64,000 nucleotides of DNA from Pirellulales bacterium. Lineage in GTDB: Bacteria > Planctomycetota > Planctomycetia > Pirellulales > Lacipirellulaceae. The stretch lies in contig JAHBXQ010000001.1 in the NCBI GenBank assembly GCA_019636345.1, positions 310,001-374,000 on the forward strand, in the 5' to 3' direction. Shown here piece after piece: positions 17,636 through 25,623 of this stretch. The notes beneath the pieces were generated by a model. The model made no database searches and had not been told where the DNA came from. It was given only the letters and a program-made list of their open reading frames with translations. The translations under genes and the position numbers were made by a program. How positions within the stretch are numbered: the first letter of the stretch is position 1; the number at the start of each line of letters is the position of its first letter.

Positions 17636-18137
17636 TTGAGAACGAAACGAACAGAGCGGCTCCCCCGCGGAAAATAGCAGCGGGGGTGACAAGGGCCGGG
17701 AGCGCAGCGAGGCCCTTGGCGACGCCGTTGCTCCGCGGGCTAGGGAGCCTCTTTAGCAAGAACGTTCGAAGAAGATGGCCTGCAAACCAAGAATCGGCGT
17801 CCGCAAGAGTCCATCGAGCCGCCTAGGCGAACCCTGGGAACGAGCGGGCCAACGTCACGCGGGGCGAGCCGGTGGGACGCCGTTTGATTTGCAGGGGGAG
17901 AAAGGGCATGGTTGGGGGTTCGCGACGAGGCCGACGTGCCTGGTCGCTCATGTCGTGCTCACCAAACGTGACGCACTCACTGACGGCGGAAGAGACCGCG
18001 GTAAAGGAGCGGGTGACTCCCCTCCCTAAGCGTGTTGGCCTAACCAGCCGAGGTCGTTCTCGACCGCTCTTCGCCGGTAGAGCCGGATGCCTCGAAAGGG
18101 GCTTGTCCGTGCTCGATGGGTGCTCCGCTGACTAATC
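17636..18137. other. Intergenic stretch without a convincing gene
   Basis: Only hairpins stand out: CCCCCGC/GCGGGGG around 17664-17690 and AAGGGCC/GGCCCTT around 17691-17720. No reading frame has family-like sequence or a good start. Confidence 0.4.
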
Positions 18138-19035
18138 CTTGTGCCTTTGTATCGCACAAGAGTAATCCAGTGGTTCGACCCAATTCGCCCGACCGTCCGC
18201 CAGGACGGTCCAGACACGGGCGACGCAGAAAGACCTGGCGTTGAGATTGTCGCTCAACGCAAGGCCGTCTTGCTGGAAGTGGTGACCCGGTCTAACGGAC
18301 CGGCTAATCCACCCGAGGGGGATGACGGGGCCCTTGGCCTCCTTCAACCTCGGCCGAGCCGTGGACCCGGCGTTCGGCGACGAACGCCGCCGCTCGTAGG
18401 TTGCGAGCGGGCATCCGGGAGAAAAGCCCGGAGCGGAAAGAGCTCAAGCGGAGAAAGGGGGGCAACCCCTTCTCGGTCAGTATCTCGAAAGACGCAGCCA
18501 GTAGGTTCGGGGCAGCCGACAGGCGACCCCGGACGGCGAACAGCCCTCGACGGGACGGTAAGCGGCAGTTTGTGTGTTTTGGCCGCTGAAATGTTGGCTC
18601 CCATTTTGGAGTCAACGAAAGTGCGACCGGGGGGACCCGGCACGCACCGTTGAGACCTCTGCGGAGGTTCAGGTCCGCTGTCTAACGGGCAGCTAGCCAC
18701 GTGAGTCGAGATGCAGATGGCAAGACTAATGCGGGAAGCGGTTCCCTTGCCGCCGTCGTGGTGACGGCGGGGCGACGCGTAACCGGCGTCGAGTCAGAGA
18801 GAACCGTGGGAGTGGGCGCCAAGTAGAAGCGGTCGAATGTTCGAAGCAGCGCTTCGAGCAAACGACCGGCGGAGGATGGGCTGGAGCAGGTCCAGACCCG
18901 TTTGAGCTTCCGGCTAGTCACCGGAAGGAGTCCTCAACGACGAAAGGCGTGACCGGCCAGTGGCAATCGAGCCGAGGCCGTCAGTGAGTTCGCCAAGGGC
19001 CCCGGAGTCTCAGGACACCGGGGCCCTTCTTGGCG
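18138..19035. other. Dense array of perfect hairpins, candidate structured RNA region
   Basis: About 900 bp with no convincing gene but at least a dozen tight inverted repeats. Examples: CTTGTGC/GCACAAG (18138, 18154), GACCGTCC/GGACGGTC (18191, 18203), CGGCGTTCG/CGAACGCCG (18368, 18381), TCCGGG/CCCGGA (18414, 18427), GTGCG-CCGGG with CCCGG-CGCAC (18621-18647), CCGCCGTC/GACGGCGG (18750, 18763), CGGTCG-TCGAAGC with GCTTCGA-CGACCG (18830-18868), CTTCCGG/CCGGAAG (18907, 18921). It ends with a long stem at 18991-19035 (CGCCAA and AAGGGCCCCGG with their complements). Loops are short. The strand and any transcript are unknown. It could be a large non-coding RNA, an origin or secondary-structure-rich spacer DNA. 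Confidence 0.4.
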
Positions 19036-19340
19036 GAGCGAGGAGCGACGCGGACGCGTGCGAGCTTCCCTGGTGGGTTGCTAGCGAGTGTCGGCGAGCC
19101 GATAGCGAGCGACCGAGTGCGACGAGCAATGGTATCGCAAGCAGGATAGGGTTTTGATTCGCGGAGCGAATCAGTATGGATTTGGACGAAGTTCCATAGG
19201 AAACACACACGGGAGCGAGGGAAGGCTCACGCGTGTGATGGAAAGGAGGGTTGGCAGACCGAAGGTTTTCTAAGCGGTCTTTGTGCGTTTGGGCCGGAAC
19301 ACAAACGCACCTCCGTTTCCGTTGCGGGCGGTATGGCGCC
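19036..19340. other. Intergenic stretch with hairpins
   Basis: No gene seen. GATTCGC/GCGAATC lies near 19156-19172. GTGCGTTTG (19283-19291) and CAAACGCAC (19302-19310) form a perfect 9-bp stem just beyond the stop of the minus-strand gene ending at 19341 and may mark its transcript end, though no T run follows. Confidence 0.4.
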
Positions 19341-19739
19341 TCAGGAGTAGTACCCACCAAACGCCATCGCGTCACAGTCGGAAACGTTGTTCGGCAGTTC
19401 GTGGTCCGGCAGATTCGGTGCGTACCCGCGGACATGCACCACGCCTTGGTGGAAGCTGTAGAAGGCAATGAGCTTGCCAACCCCAAGCGAATAGATACTG
19501 CCGTGCTCTGGGGCCAGCCGGTGATGCACTTGAGCCGCATCGTGGTGCTTACGGATGGCGACGACGGTCATGGCGAAGAGCTCCCCAGCGGAGGCGGCTG
19601 CGACCTCAGCCCAGTAGTCGATATAGCTTTCTATGCCAGAGAGGCATCGGATCTCCACGTTCGCTGGCAGCGGCTGGTGGGCCGAGAGCATCTCGGCGGA
19701 AAGTGCTTCGGGGTGTTCAGGACTTGCTTGTCTTTGCAT
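19341..19739 (-). CDS. Hypothetical protein of the accessory zone
   Basis: 132 aa, with no recognised domain. The sequence is of normal composition, with mixed hydrophobic blocks (VEIRCLSGIESYIDYWAEVA, then ELFAMTVVAIRKHHDAAQV, then GKLIAFYSFHQGVVHVRGYA), consistent with a small folded cytoplasmic protein. ATG 19739 has GAGGAG eight bases upstream. The ribosome-binding site lies in the left arm of a 145-bp inverted repeat shared with the divergent gene at 19899, so the two genes may be controlled together. Confidence 0.6.
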   Translation of the reverse strand: MQRQASPEHPEALSAEMLSAHQPLPANVEIRCLSGIESYIDYWAEVAAASAGELFAMTVVAIRKHHDAAQVHHRLAPEHGSIYSLGVGKLIAFYSFHQGVVHVRGYAPNLPDHELPNNVSDCDAMAFGGYYS

Positions 19740-19746
19740 AGGGTTA

Positions 19747-19891
19747 CTCCTCGGTTACGACGTTATGGAGGGCGGGTAACGAGAAGGTTCTCGGAGTTGG
19801 TCAAGAGCAGAGGTCTGAGCGAAGCGAGGAAAGCTCTTGACCAATTCCGGGGTTCTCTCGTCCCACAGCCCTCCACGTCGTGACCGAGGAG
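19747..19891. repeat. 145-bp imperfect palindrome between divergent genes
   Basis: Arms pair in series: CTCCTCGGTTACGACGT (19747-19763) with ACGTCGTGACCGAGGAG (19875-19891, one mismatch), GGAGGGC (19767) with GCCCTCC (19868), ACGAGAA (19779) with TTCTCTCGT (19853), TTGGTCAAGAGC (19797-19808) with GCTCTTGACCAA (19833-19844). The ribosome-binding sites of both flanking divergent genes lie in the outermost arms. Confidence 0.8.
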
Positions 19892-19898
19892 GAACAAG

Positions 19899-20078
19899 AT
19901 GAGACAGCAGGTTCTGAACGCCCCGAAGAATCCAAGTGACTTGGCCGAGGGCTCCGGTCGGTTATTAGTCACCGTAGAGGGCGATGGAGCCATAACAGCG
20001 TTGCACGCCATTGGCTGCGGGCGAACCGCCGCCGAAGTAGGAGCAAAGTGCCGGAAGGCGTCCGCCATCGAAGGATGA
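19899..20078 (+). CDS. Small protein upstream of the 20082 gene
   Basis: 59 aa: an N-terminal polar segment then GRLLVTVEGDGAITALHAIGCG and GRTAAEVGAKCRKAS. ATG 19899 has GAGGAGG in good position, which is the main reason to accept it. The stop is 3 bp before the TTG of the next gene, so the two are probably cotranscribed and coupled. The segment TAAEVGAKCRKASAI could be a small helix-turn-helix but this is weak. No family recognised. Confidence 0.55.
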   Translation: MRQQVLNAPKNPSDLAEGSGRLLVTVEGDGAITALHAIGCGRTAAEVGAKCRKASAIEG

Positions 20079-20081
20079 TGA

Positions 20082-20849
20082 TTGAGAGAAGACTATCGCT
20101 ACCTGGCAGCGAGCCGGGAAGGCTTCATTCAGCAAGTGGCGACAAGCTACGTCAACCGTGGCTACCGCTTCTTCGTGCCCGTCTGGATTCCCGACGGCAA
20201 GGAACCGGAGCGAGTCGACGAGAAGCTCATCGGCTGGTACGGCGTGGCGATGGACTCCGGCAAACGGTTCCGCCGCAAGGACAAGGGCCTGGCGAACCTC
20301 CAGTACATCCGCTTCGGTCGCTTCGCGCTCCTACTCGCAACGCAAGGCCAGCACGAGTTCTTCGAGTGCGAGGCGGGGAACATCCGCGATTGCTGGAAGG
20401 TACCCATTATCGCCCTCGGCTACTCCATCAAGTACGTGCAGGGCGGGAACGTCTTGAAACGGACTCAGGCGAACCCACTTGGTAGCCCCGAGCGAGACCG
20501 GAAGCACCGCGTGCGTGTTCAGATTGCCCGCAGTCTCTACACACAGCTCACGGCGGAGTTGGTCGGCCAGGCCTGCTGCCGACGAGAAGAATGGTTCCGC
20601 TGGCGATTCTGGAACCTCGGCTTCGAACCGTACGCCCCGGTCCGCAAGCAGATGCTCGAACTGCTCCGTCGCGTGAACTCGAAGCGAAAGGCTTCGGGAC
20701 TCTCTATCATCCCCGCCGACGTCATCCGTTTTCGTCGACGGATCGTGAAGCCGTTTGAGTCAACGGTCGCGAGCACGGCGGAGTTGGCGGAGGTCATCGA
20801 AACAAGATCCATTCAGCGAGGGCACATCAACCAGCTGTCACGAAGCTGA
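20082..20849 (+). CDS. Conserved-looking protein of unknown function, plasmid-type accessory gene
   Basis: 255 aa, starting at TTG 20082 with GAAGGA six bases upstream. The sequence is rich in basic and aromatic residues: SYVNRGYRFFVPVWIPDGK, EKLIGWYGVAMDSGKRFRR, LQYIRFGRFALLLATQGQHE, FFECEAGNIRDCWKVPI. A central basic helical part (RDRKHRVRVQIARSLYTQL) and a C-terminal block FEPYAPVRKQMLELLRRVN follow. This looks like a nucleic-acid-binding or replication-type protein, but I recognise no domain and see no catalytic signature. A reverse transcriptase or recombinase can be excluded. It follows the 59-aa gene closely. Confidence 0.7.
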   Translation: MREDYRYLAASREGFIQQVATSYVNRGYRFFVPVWIPDGKEPERVDEKLIGWYGVAMDSGKRFRRKDKGLANLQYIRFGRFALLLATQGQHEFFECEAGNIRDCWKVPIIALGYSIKYVQGGNVLKRTQANPLGSPERDRKHRVRVQIARSLYTQLTAELVGQACCRREEWFRWRFWNLGFEPYAPVRKQMLELLRRVNSKRKASGLSIIPADVIRFRRRIVKPFESTVASTAELAEVIETRSIQRGHINQLSRS

Positions 20850-21477
20850 AGAGCCGGGTCCGACGGCATGCAACCGGGAAGTTGTGGTCGCTAACACTGC
20901 GATATATGGGATGCGTCTTCGACCATTCTTGTCTCTGACCGTCTAGCAACGGTCTCGTGAGTACACCCGGTTGCGATTCCCCGGCCAGCGATCGCCACCG
21001 ACGGCCAACGAGCCGCCGCTCCCGCCAGTTGCGAAGGCCGCCCAACCCGGTTCTTCGGTGAAGTCGGCGTGAAAGCTCCCCTTCCAAGCGGCGGGTCGCC
21101 GTCCAGGATGGCCACCGCGGGAGGGGCCCGCGGCGCCCGCCCGGCCCGGTCCGTGCCAGCGCGAGGGCGGCAGCCACCCAGTCCGAGATCCCGGCCCTGC
21201 CCCGCAGGTCCTCACTGCGGCGTTCACGCTCCCGATGACATCGCTTAGAATGACAGCAGCCCTCGCGCGAAAGCGCCTGGGCCGACAATCCGAACTGACG
21301 CGCGAGCGTCAAAGCGCTGCTTCCGCGAAAACCGCCAAATTCTCAATAGAGAGGCAGTGCCTTGAAGCCGCGCCCCGAAAGGGGCGCCGGCCAGGGCACG
21401 TTCTCTATACCCCTTGGCGGGGGTTCGCGGAGCGTACTTGGTTCGGCGCCCTGTTTTTGTTTTCGGGAAGCTGTTCG
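20850..21477. other. Intergenic stretch, no gene seen
   Basis: 628 bp of high GC. Short inverted repeats such as ACCGT/ACGGT near 20938 occur. Minus-strand frames here are glycine/arginine-rich and lack family features, so I do not call a gene. Confidence 0.4.
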
Positions 21478-21777
21478 ATGTCCGCCCGCCGTCCTGCCAC
21501 TGGCAAGAAAACGCCGCCCCCAAAACTCCCCTGTGACGCCGCCACCTGGAAGCGGGTGGCAGAGCGGCTCGCTCTTTCGCCGCAGCAGAAGCGGATCGTC
21601 GAGTTGATCCTCTGCGGCAAACAGGACCGCGATATCGCCGAGACCCTGGGGCTTACGGTTCCTACGGTGCGGACCTACCTGACGCGGGTCTTCGCGCGGG
21701 TCGGCGTCACCGACCGCATGGACCTCGTGCTCCAGGTTTTCGCACTGGCCGTAGAAGAGGCCGCGGTCCGCAAGTGA
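21478..21777 (+). CDS. LuxR-type helix-turn-helix protein
   Basis: 99 aa. After a short proline/lysine-rich start, the rest is a LuxR/GerE DNA-binding domain: LALSPQQKRIVELILCGKQ, DRDIAETLGLTVPTVRTYL, TRVFARVGVTDRMDLVLQVF. No receiver or ligand-binding domain is present, so it is a stand-alone DNA-binding unit. ATG 21478 is chosen because the family starts close to it; a longer frame to 21235 has unlikely sequence. It stands alone, 230 bp before the PEP-CTERM gene and in the same direction, and could regulate it. Confidence 0.8.
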   Translation: MSARRPATGKKTPPPKLPCDAATWKRVAERLALSPQQKRIVELILCGKQDRDIAETLGLTVPTVRTYLTRVFARVGVTDRMDLVLQVFALAVEEAAVRK

Positions 21778-22004
21778 CATTGCCAGCAATGACACGTGAG
21801 TGATGTCATCATTCGCGATGGCTTGCCGGGTCGCTCACGTTGATACAGACTCAGCGCTTCCAACTGACCGTCGCCACAGCAAAGACAACGAAAAAAGTCG
21901 GCCCTGCTGCCAGATGTGTTAACGTGGGGACTATCCCAGCGCTAATATTCACGGTGAGCCATCACCACTACGATGTGAACATCGATGAACGGGAGTAACA
22001 TCTC

Positions 22005-22697
22005 ATGGATAACGCCAAACTAGTGTTGCTGTACGTACCTGCATTATTGTTTGCTGTTTGTTGGGTCGAGCCGGCTTTGGCGCAGAATATCGACTCCGAA
22101 GCAATTGAGTGGGTGGTGTTCCCTAACTGGTCACCCGGTGACCGTTCGGGGCAAGGTAGCTCCAGCGAGTTAACGGTAAATGCTTCATTCGACTTATTGT
22201 CGGGAGCATTCCTGAGTGGCACTCCGTTCGCTATGAGTAACGGGCTCGCCACTAATCCTGTAGGAAGTGGCCAAAACACGTTTACGCTTCTTTATGAATT
22301 TGTGAACCTAGGTGGCCTTCCGGCAGAGGGGATTTTTCAGATTGGTGATCTTGAGCCCGGGTCGTCAATCGTGTTCACGGGACTTGTCGGGGGAGTTGAG
22401 ACCGCCGTTGACTGGTCAGTTGACATCTTTGAGGTCAATGGCCTCTCAGTCCCACTTCCTACGTGGAACGACGCAACGAATACGCTGTTTGGAAATGTCA
22501 CATCGAGTTCAGCAATTTCGACACAAGCAAGATTGCAAACAGATATTGCCTTAGACGCCGTACGTCTCGACGTTGTAAGTGGTGCTGGGGATGGTATGGT
22601 CATCCGAACCGGTACGGTGCCAATCCCAGAGCCAACTTCACTCACGCTGATTTTCATTGGCTTTCTAGGCATGAGCATGCGACATCGCTCTGCATAG
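22005..22697 (+). CDS. PEP-CTERM secreted protein
   Basis: 230 aa with a Sec signal peptide (VLLYVPALLFAVCWVEPALA, cleavage before QN). The middle is a Gly/Ser/Thr/Asn-rich extracellular beta domain. It ends with the sorting signal PEPTSLTLIFIGFLG and a short basic tail, the PEP-CTERM pattern that is processed by an exosortase and is typical of planctomycete surface or exported proteins. GGGAG precedes the ATG. The gene is visibly richer in A/T than the genes around it, which fits acquisition from elsewhere. Its function on a mobile element is unknown. Confidence 0.85.
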   Translation: MDNAKLVLLYVPALLFAVCWVEPALAQNIDSEAIEWVVFPNWSPGDRSGQGSSSELTVNASFDLLSGAFLSGTPFAMSNGLATNPVGSGQNTFTLLYEFVNLGGLPAEGIFQIGDLEPGSSIVFTGLVGGVETAVDWSVDIFEVNGLSVPLPTWNDATNTLFGNVTSSSAISTQARLQTDIALDAVRLDVVSGAGDGMVIRTGTVPIPEPTSLTLIFIGFLGMSMRHRSA

Positions 22698-22920
22698 GAT
22701 GCACTCATCGACGTGCTGTCAGAACGTGCATTAGTGAGCCGGAAACTCTCCCGCTCCTAACCCGTTTTCGGAAAGTCTTTAACGTCGAGGGCCATAATCC
22801 TCTGCGTTTTCTGGGGGTAACATCATCGCGACGCGTCATTTCGCGAGATTCAGTTCTTGAAGAGTGCCGCATATTCCTGCTACTTGTGGGGGTACACCCG
22901 CGTACGAGTTGAGCAGAAAG

Positions 22921-22980
22921 GGTTGAGGCTCCGGCGGCGTGCAGCCAAATTCCATAACCTCAAGGAAAGAGAACCTCAAG
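22921..22980. repeat. 60-bp repeat, copy 1
   Basis: Starts GGTTGAGGCTCCGGCGGCG and ends AGAGAACCTCAAG; nearly identical to 24338-24397 (only a few substitutions). Contains TTGAGG/CCTCAA inverted repeats. Lies between the PEP-CTERM gene and the zinc-ribbon gene, in a 380-bp gap with no gene. A second inverted repeat, AAAGAAGG/CCTTCTTT, is at 23024-23046. Confidence 0.85.
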
Positions 22981-23077
22981 CCACCTGCGAAACGAAAATG
23001 TGGCGTGAAAGGGTTGGTTTGTCAAAGAAGGCGCTAGTCCTTCTTTCCCTGACTGTTCTCCGTAAGTCGTGTACGAC

Positions 23078-23482
23078 TCACCCCACAAAAGGCTCCTCCC
23101 CGCACCCCGGACACGACAGGCGCTGCTGCTGCTGGCGATACGCCGCTTCGAGACGCTCTTGCAGCCGCCGGTCGTCGCGGAGGTAGCCGTAGAACTTGCC
23201 GCACTGGGAGCAGACGACCCTCGGCGGACGCTGGGAGTCGTCGATGCGCCAGCTCCCGACCAGCCCGCCCTGTTCATTGAAAGCTTGCGGCGTGTGGTCG
23301 CATGACTCCGCCGCTTCTGAGCTTTCGCGCGGCGGCGTAGGCGGTCTCTGCCAAGGCGGCTCCGACGGTCCCTCTAGCAAGTCGCACGCGCCGCAGCGCG
23401 GACACGAGTCGAGACCGACGGGGCTGTAGAACTTCGCCGTGCAGCGGTGACAAGCGTGATAGACCATGTTCGGTTCTTGCAT
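23078..23482 (-). CDS. Zinc-ribbon protein
   Basis: 134 aa with cysteine pairs that suggest two or three zinc ribbons: CHRCTAKFYS with CPRCGACDLL near the N-terminus, then VVCSQCGKFYGYL with CPGCGEEP at the C-terminus. The linker is proline/serine-rich. ATG 23482 has GGAGGA upstream, so the longer frame to 23623 is not used. Such small proteins usually bind nucleic acids or act as adaptors; no more specific call is possible. It is 62 bp downstream of an HTH gene on the same strand. Confidence 0.75.
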   Translation of the reverse strand: MQEPNMVYHACHRCTAKFYSPVGLDSCPRCGACDLLEGPSEPPWQRPPTPPRESSEAAESCDHTPQAFNEQGGLVGSWRIDDSQRPPRVVCSQCGKFYGYLRDDRRLQERLEAAYRQQQQRLSCPGCGEEPFVG

Positions 23483-23544
23483 CGTCTGAGTTCCTCCGGT
23501 CGTTGCCCGAATACTCGCTCGGCGGCGAACGGCCTGCGCCGTGC

Positions 23545-23829
23545 TTACGCCAGGTCGAGCAGTGAGCTGTGAATGTTTGCGGAGCAAGGCTTCGCCTCCG
23601 GCTTGAGCCGCCGCTCCTCCCACGCGAGCACGTCGGTGAGCCTTGCGTACCGAATCCGCCCCCGCCGCTCATACGGCAACTCTCCCGACTCCATCGCCTC
23701 GACCACGTTCTCGCGCCGCATCCGCTGCAACTTGCGGATCTGCTCGACCGTGAGCCAACGCGGCAAACCTTCCCCGTCCGCCTTCGCGGGCGGCTGAGCG
23801 TGGTTCGCGTTGTGCTTTGAGCTACGCAT
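23545..23829 (-). CDS. Small helix-turn-helix (excisionase/MerR-like) protein
   Basis: 94 aa when started at ATG 23829. The core GLPRWLTVEQIRKLQRMRRENVVEAMESGELPYERRGRIRYARLTDVLAWEERRLK matches the architecture of winged HTH_17/excisionase proteins, with a recognition helix and a basic wing. The upstream extension to 23982 is low-complexity. It could be a recombination directionality factor for the tyrosine integrase at the far end, or a local regulator of the zinc-ribbon gene. Confidence 0.65.
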   Translation of the reverse strand: MRSSKHNANHAQPPAKADGEGLPRWLTVEQIRKLQRMRRENVVEAMESGELPYERRGRIRYARLTDVLAWEERRLKPEAKPCSANIHSSLLDLA

Positions 23830-24337
23830 CAACTCGGGCGCCGTCTTCTCAACAAGGAGTCTTGCCAAAGGCTTCTCGCCTGCCGTCGCAGCGTTTCGTC
23901 CGTCGGGGCTCACCTCAGGGGCCCCCGGCGGACGAAACGCGAAAGACGGCCAGGCCGTCATCGAGCCACACCGTCTCGCCACCCCCCCCTCCCAACCTGC
24001 CGTTGCAGTGCGAGTCCCGAGGGGCGGCGACCGCAGCTCGCGGCTGATGCAAGACTACTCGCGAGCGACCCCGTCGCCCGTGCTTACCGCCAGGCCGCAT
24101 CGAGCGGCGGCCGAGACCGTGAAAGAGAGCTTTCACACGGCGAATAAAGGCGTTCGCCGAAGGGCTGACGCCTAGCGGAAAATGACGCCCCAGAGCGCCG
24201 ACATCCGCCTAAACAGATGAGCTACAACGACTTGCAACCCAAAACAAGAATGCTCTTGCCGACGCCCGCTGAGCCGCGAAACAGCAACTCTCCTCGGGTC
24301 GAGCGCCACGCCGAGGTCGTAGGGGGCGAAGCGAAAA
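23830..24337. other. Intergenic stretch, no gene seen
   Basis: About 500 bp without a convincing gene. Frames are arginine/alanine/proline-rich in all readings. The right end borders the second copy of the 60-bp repeat. Confidence 0.4.
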
Positions 24338-24397
24338 GGTTGAGGCTCCGGCGGCGTGCAGCCAAATTCCAGAACCTCAAGGGAAGAGAACCTCAGG
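24338..24397. repeat. 60-bp repeat, copy 2
   Basis: Nearly identical to 22921-22980. It overlaps the stop codon of ardC (24393-24395). On the minus strand the TTGAGG...CCTCAA stem is followed by CCTTTTC, so it may serve as a transcription terminator for ardC. Confidence 0.85.
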
Positions 24398-25205
24398 CGA
24401 CCTCACTCACTTCGAGCAACTCGACCGATTCGAGCGACTGAAGAATGAGCGTCGAGACCTTCTGCACCCGTTCGAGCGACTTGGAGAGCATCTCCGCGTC
24501 CCCCTTGTGCGAGCAGATGTAGTCGGCCGAGTGCTTCATCGCGTTGGCAAGCCCGGCGGCCCGCGTCACGACATAAGCAACCGACTCGGCCTCCAACTCC
24601 TTGACGCCACGAGAGAGCTGGAGTCGTTCCACCTTCTTGTGAAGCAGCTCGTGCCCCAGCTCGTGGGCCAAGGTGTTGAACTCCTCCGCGGGCGAAAGCC
24701 CTTCCCGTAACCCGATGCGTCCCCCGAGGGAGACACCGTAGGCGTCTGGGAAGAAGTCGTAGAAGACCGCGATGCCAAACGACATCACGACCTGGTGGAG
24801 CCGAGCCAGTAGCTCGCCCGGTTCCCCGGAGAGCCGGTTCGGCTCGGGCATCTCCTCCCCGTCGGTCTGCGAGACGTCGAACACATGGACCGCGCGGAAG
24901 CCAAATACTTCCCGCTCGTCACTCTCGTCCGCGTCTTTCTTGCCGACCATGGGGGCGAGGATGCAGATCCCCTTCTCACCCTTCTTGACGCTCCGCCCGT
25001 GCCGCTTCCAAGCATGGAAGCCCGCCACGAGGGTCGCGTCCGGCTTCTGCCGAGCGATCAGCATGCAGTTCCCGAACGAGTAGTTGTGGAACCGGCTCAT
25101 CGCATCGAGGTACTTTGCGTACTCCTCGGTGCGCCCCTGCTCAAGCTGGCTCGCCAACTCGGCCAGGGCCTGGTCGCTCATCTTCTTCGCATCATCTTTC
25201 TTCAT
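24393..25205 (-). CDS. ardC: ArdC-type antirestriction protein with metallopeptidase domain
   Basis: 270 aa. The N-terminal ArdC domain (FHNYSFGNCMLIARQKPDAT, then AWKRHGRSVKKGEKGICILAP) is a ssDNA-binding module. The C-terminal half holds an IrrE/ImmA-like zinc peptidase motif, NTLAHELGHELLH (HExxH). ArdC proteins protect incoming plasmid DNA from host restriction during conjugative entry. ATG 25205 has AAAGGAG upstream, lying in an inverted repeat. On an element that also encodes a full type I restriction system, it would guard the DNA on arrival in a new host while the element's own methylase accumulates. Symbol given by family resemblance. Confidence 0.9.
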   Translation of the reverse strand: MKKDDAKKMSDQALAELASQLEQGRTEEYAKYLDAMSRFHNYSFGNCMLIARQKPDATLVAGFHAWKRHGRSVKKGEKGICILAPMVGKKDADESDEREVFGFRAVHVFDVSQTDGEEMPEPNRLSGEPGELLARLHQVVMSFGIAVFYDFFPDAYGVSLGGRIGLREGLSPAEEFNTLAHELGHELLHKKVERLQLSRGVKELEAESVAYVVTRAAGLANAMKHSADYICSHKGDAEMLSKSLERVQKVSTLILQSLESVELLEVSEVA

Positions 25206-25623
25206 CGCAAGTGCTCCTTTCTCATTGAGCCGACAGACTCAACGAAAACGAGTAAGGAAAGAGCCCGTCGGCGGCGTTCGCCTGGCCTGAGGGCACAAGA
25301 GGTCAAGGGGAAGCCTTGGGCCGCAGGCCCAAGCAGCAGCGAGACCCCTCTCGACAGAGAGATAGGGCCGAGCGGCCCTTGACCCTTGTGGCACGATGGG
25401 CCAGACGCCGGAGACGGACGTCAGAGAGAACCTTCTGAGCGAACGCTCAGAACCTTCGAAAGCTAGCTAGGTGCTGCACGCCGCCAGCCTCGTGCAATCG
25501 CCATCGGTCGGCGACTCGGCGAGACTCGCCAGCGGTGTCGGTTCTACTCGCAACAAGAAAATGGAAGCGGGACGATCAGCCCACAACCTGCAACCACGGC
25601 GGAAGGCTAGCAGCTTCATCGAG
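25206..25623. promoter_or_regulatory. Hairpin-rich ardC leader/intergenic region
   Basis: No gene seen. TCCTTTCTC (25215-25223) can pair with GAGTAAGGA (25250-25258) with one mismatch, with TTGAG/CTCAA inside; the first arm contains the complement of the ardC ribosome-binding site. Further on, GGTCAAGGG (25301) pairs with CCCTTGACC (25376-25384) and encloses a perfect 8-bp stem CTTGGGCC/GGCCCAAG (25315, 25326). Confidence 0.5.

Noticed and set aside
18621-18960. Group II intron suggested by GTGCG at 18621
   Set aside because: GTGCG here is one side of a local stem. I see no domain V, no 3' AY end and no reverse transcriptase.
17636-18960. Protein genes in the hairpin region (for example a 170-codon plus-strand frame at 18141)
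   Set aside because: Composition is Arg/Gly/Pro/Ser-rich without folded patterns, and the starts lack ribosome-binding sites. The hairpins explain the region better.
22921-24397. Integron-like cassettes with attC sites, suggested by 60-bp repeats at gene ends
   Set aside because: The conserved ends are GTT...AAC in the wrong order for attC (which needs RYYYAAC at the left and GTTRRRY at the right), and there is no integron integrase.
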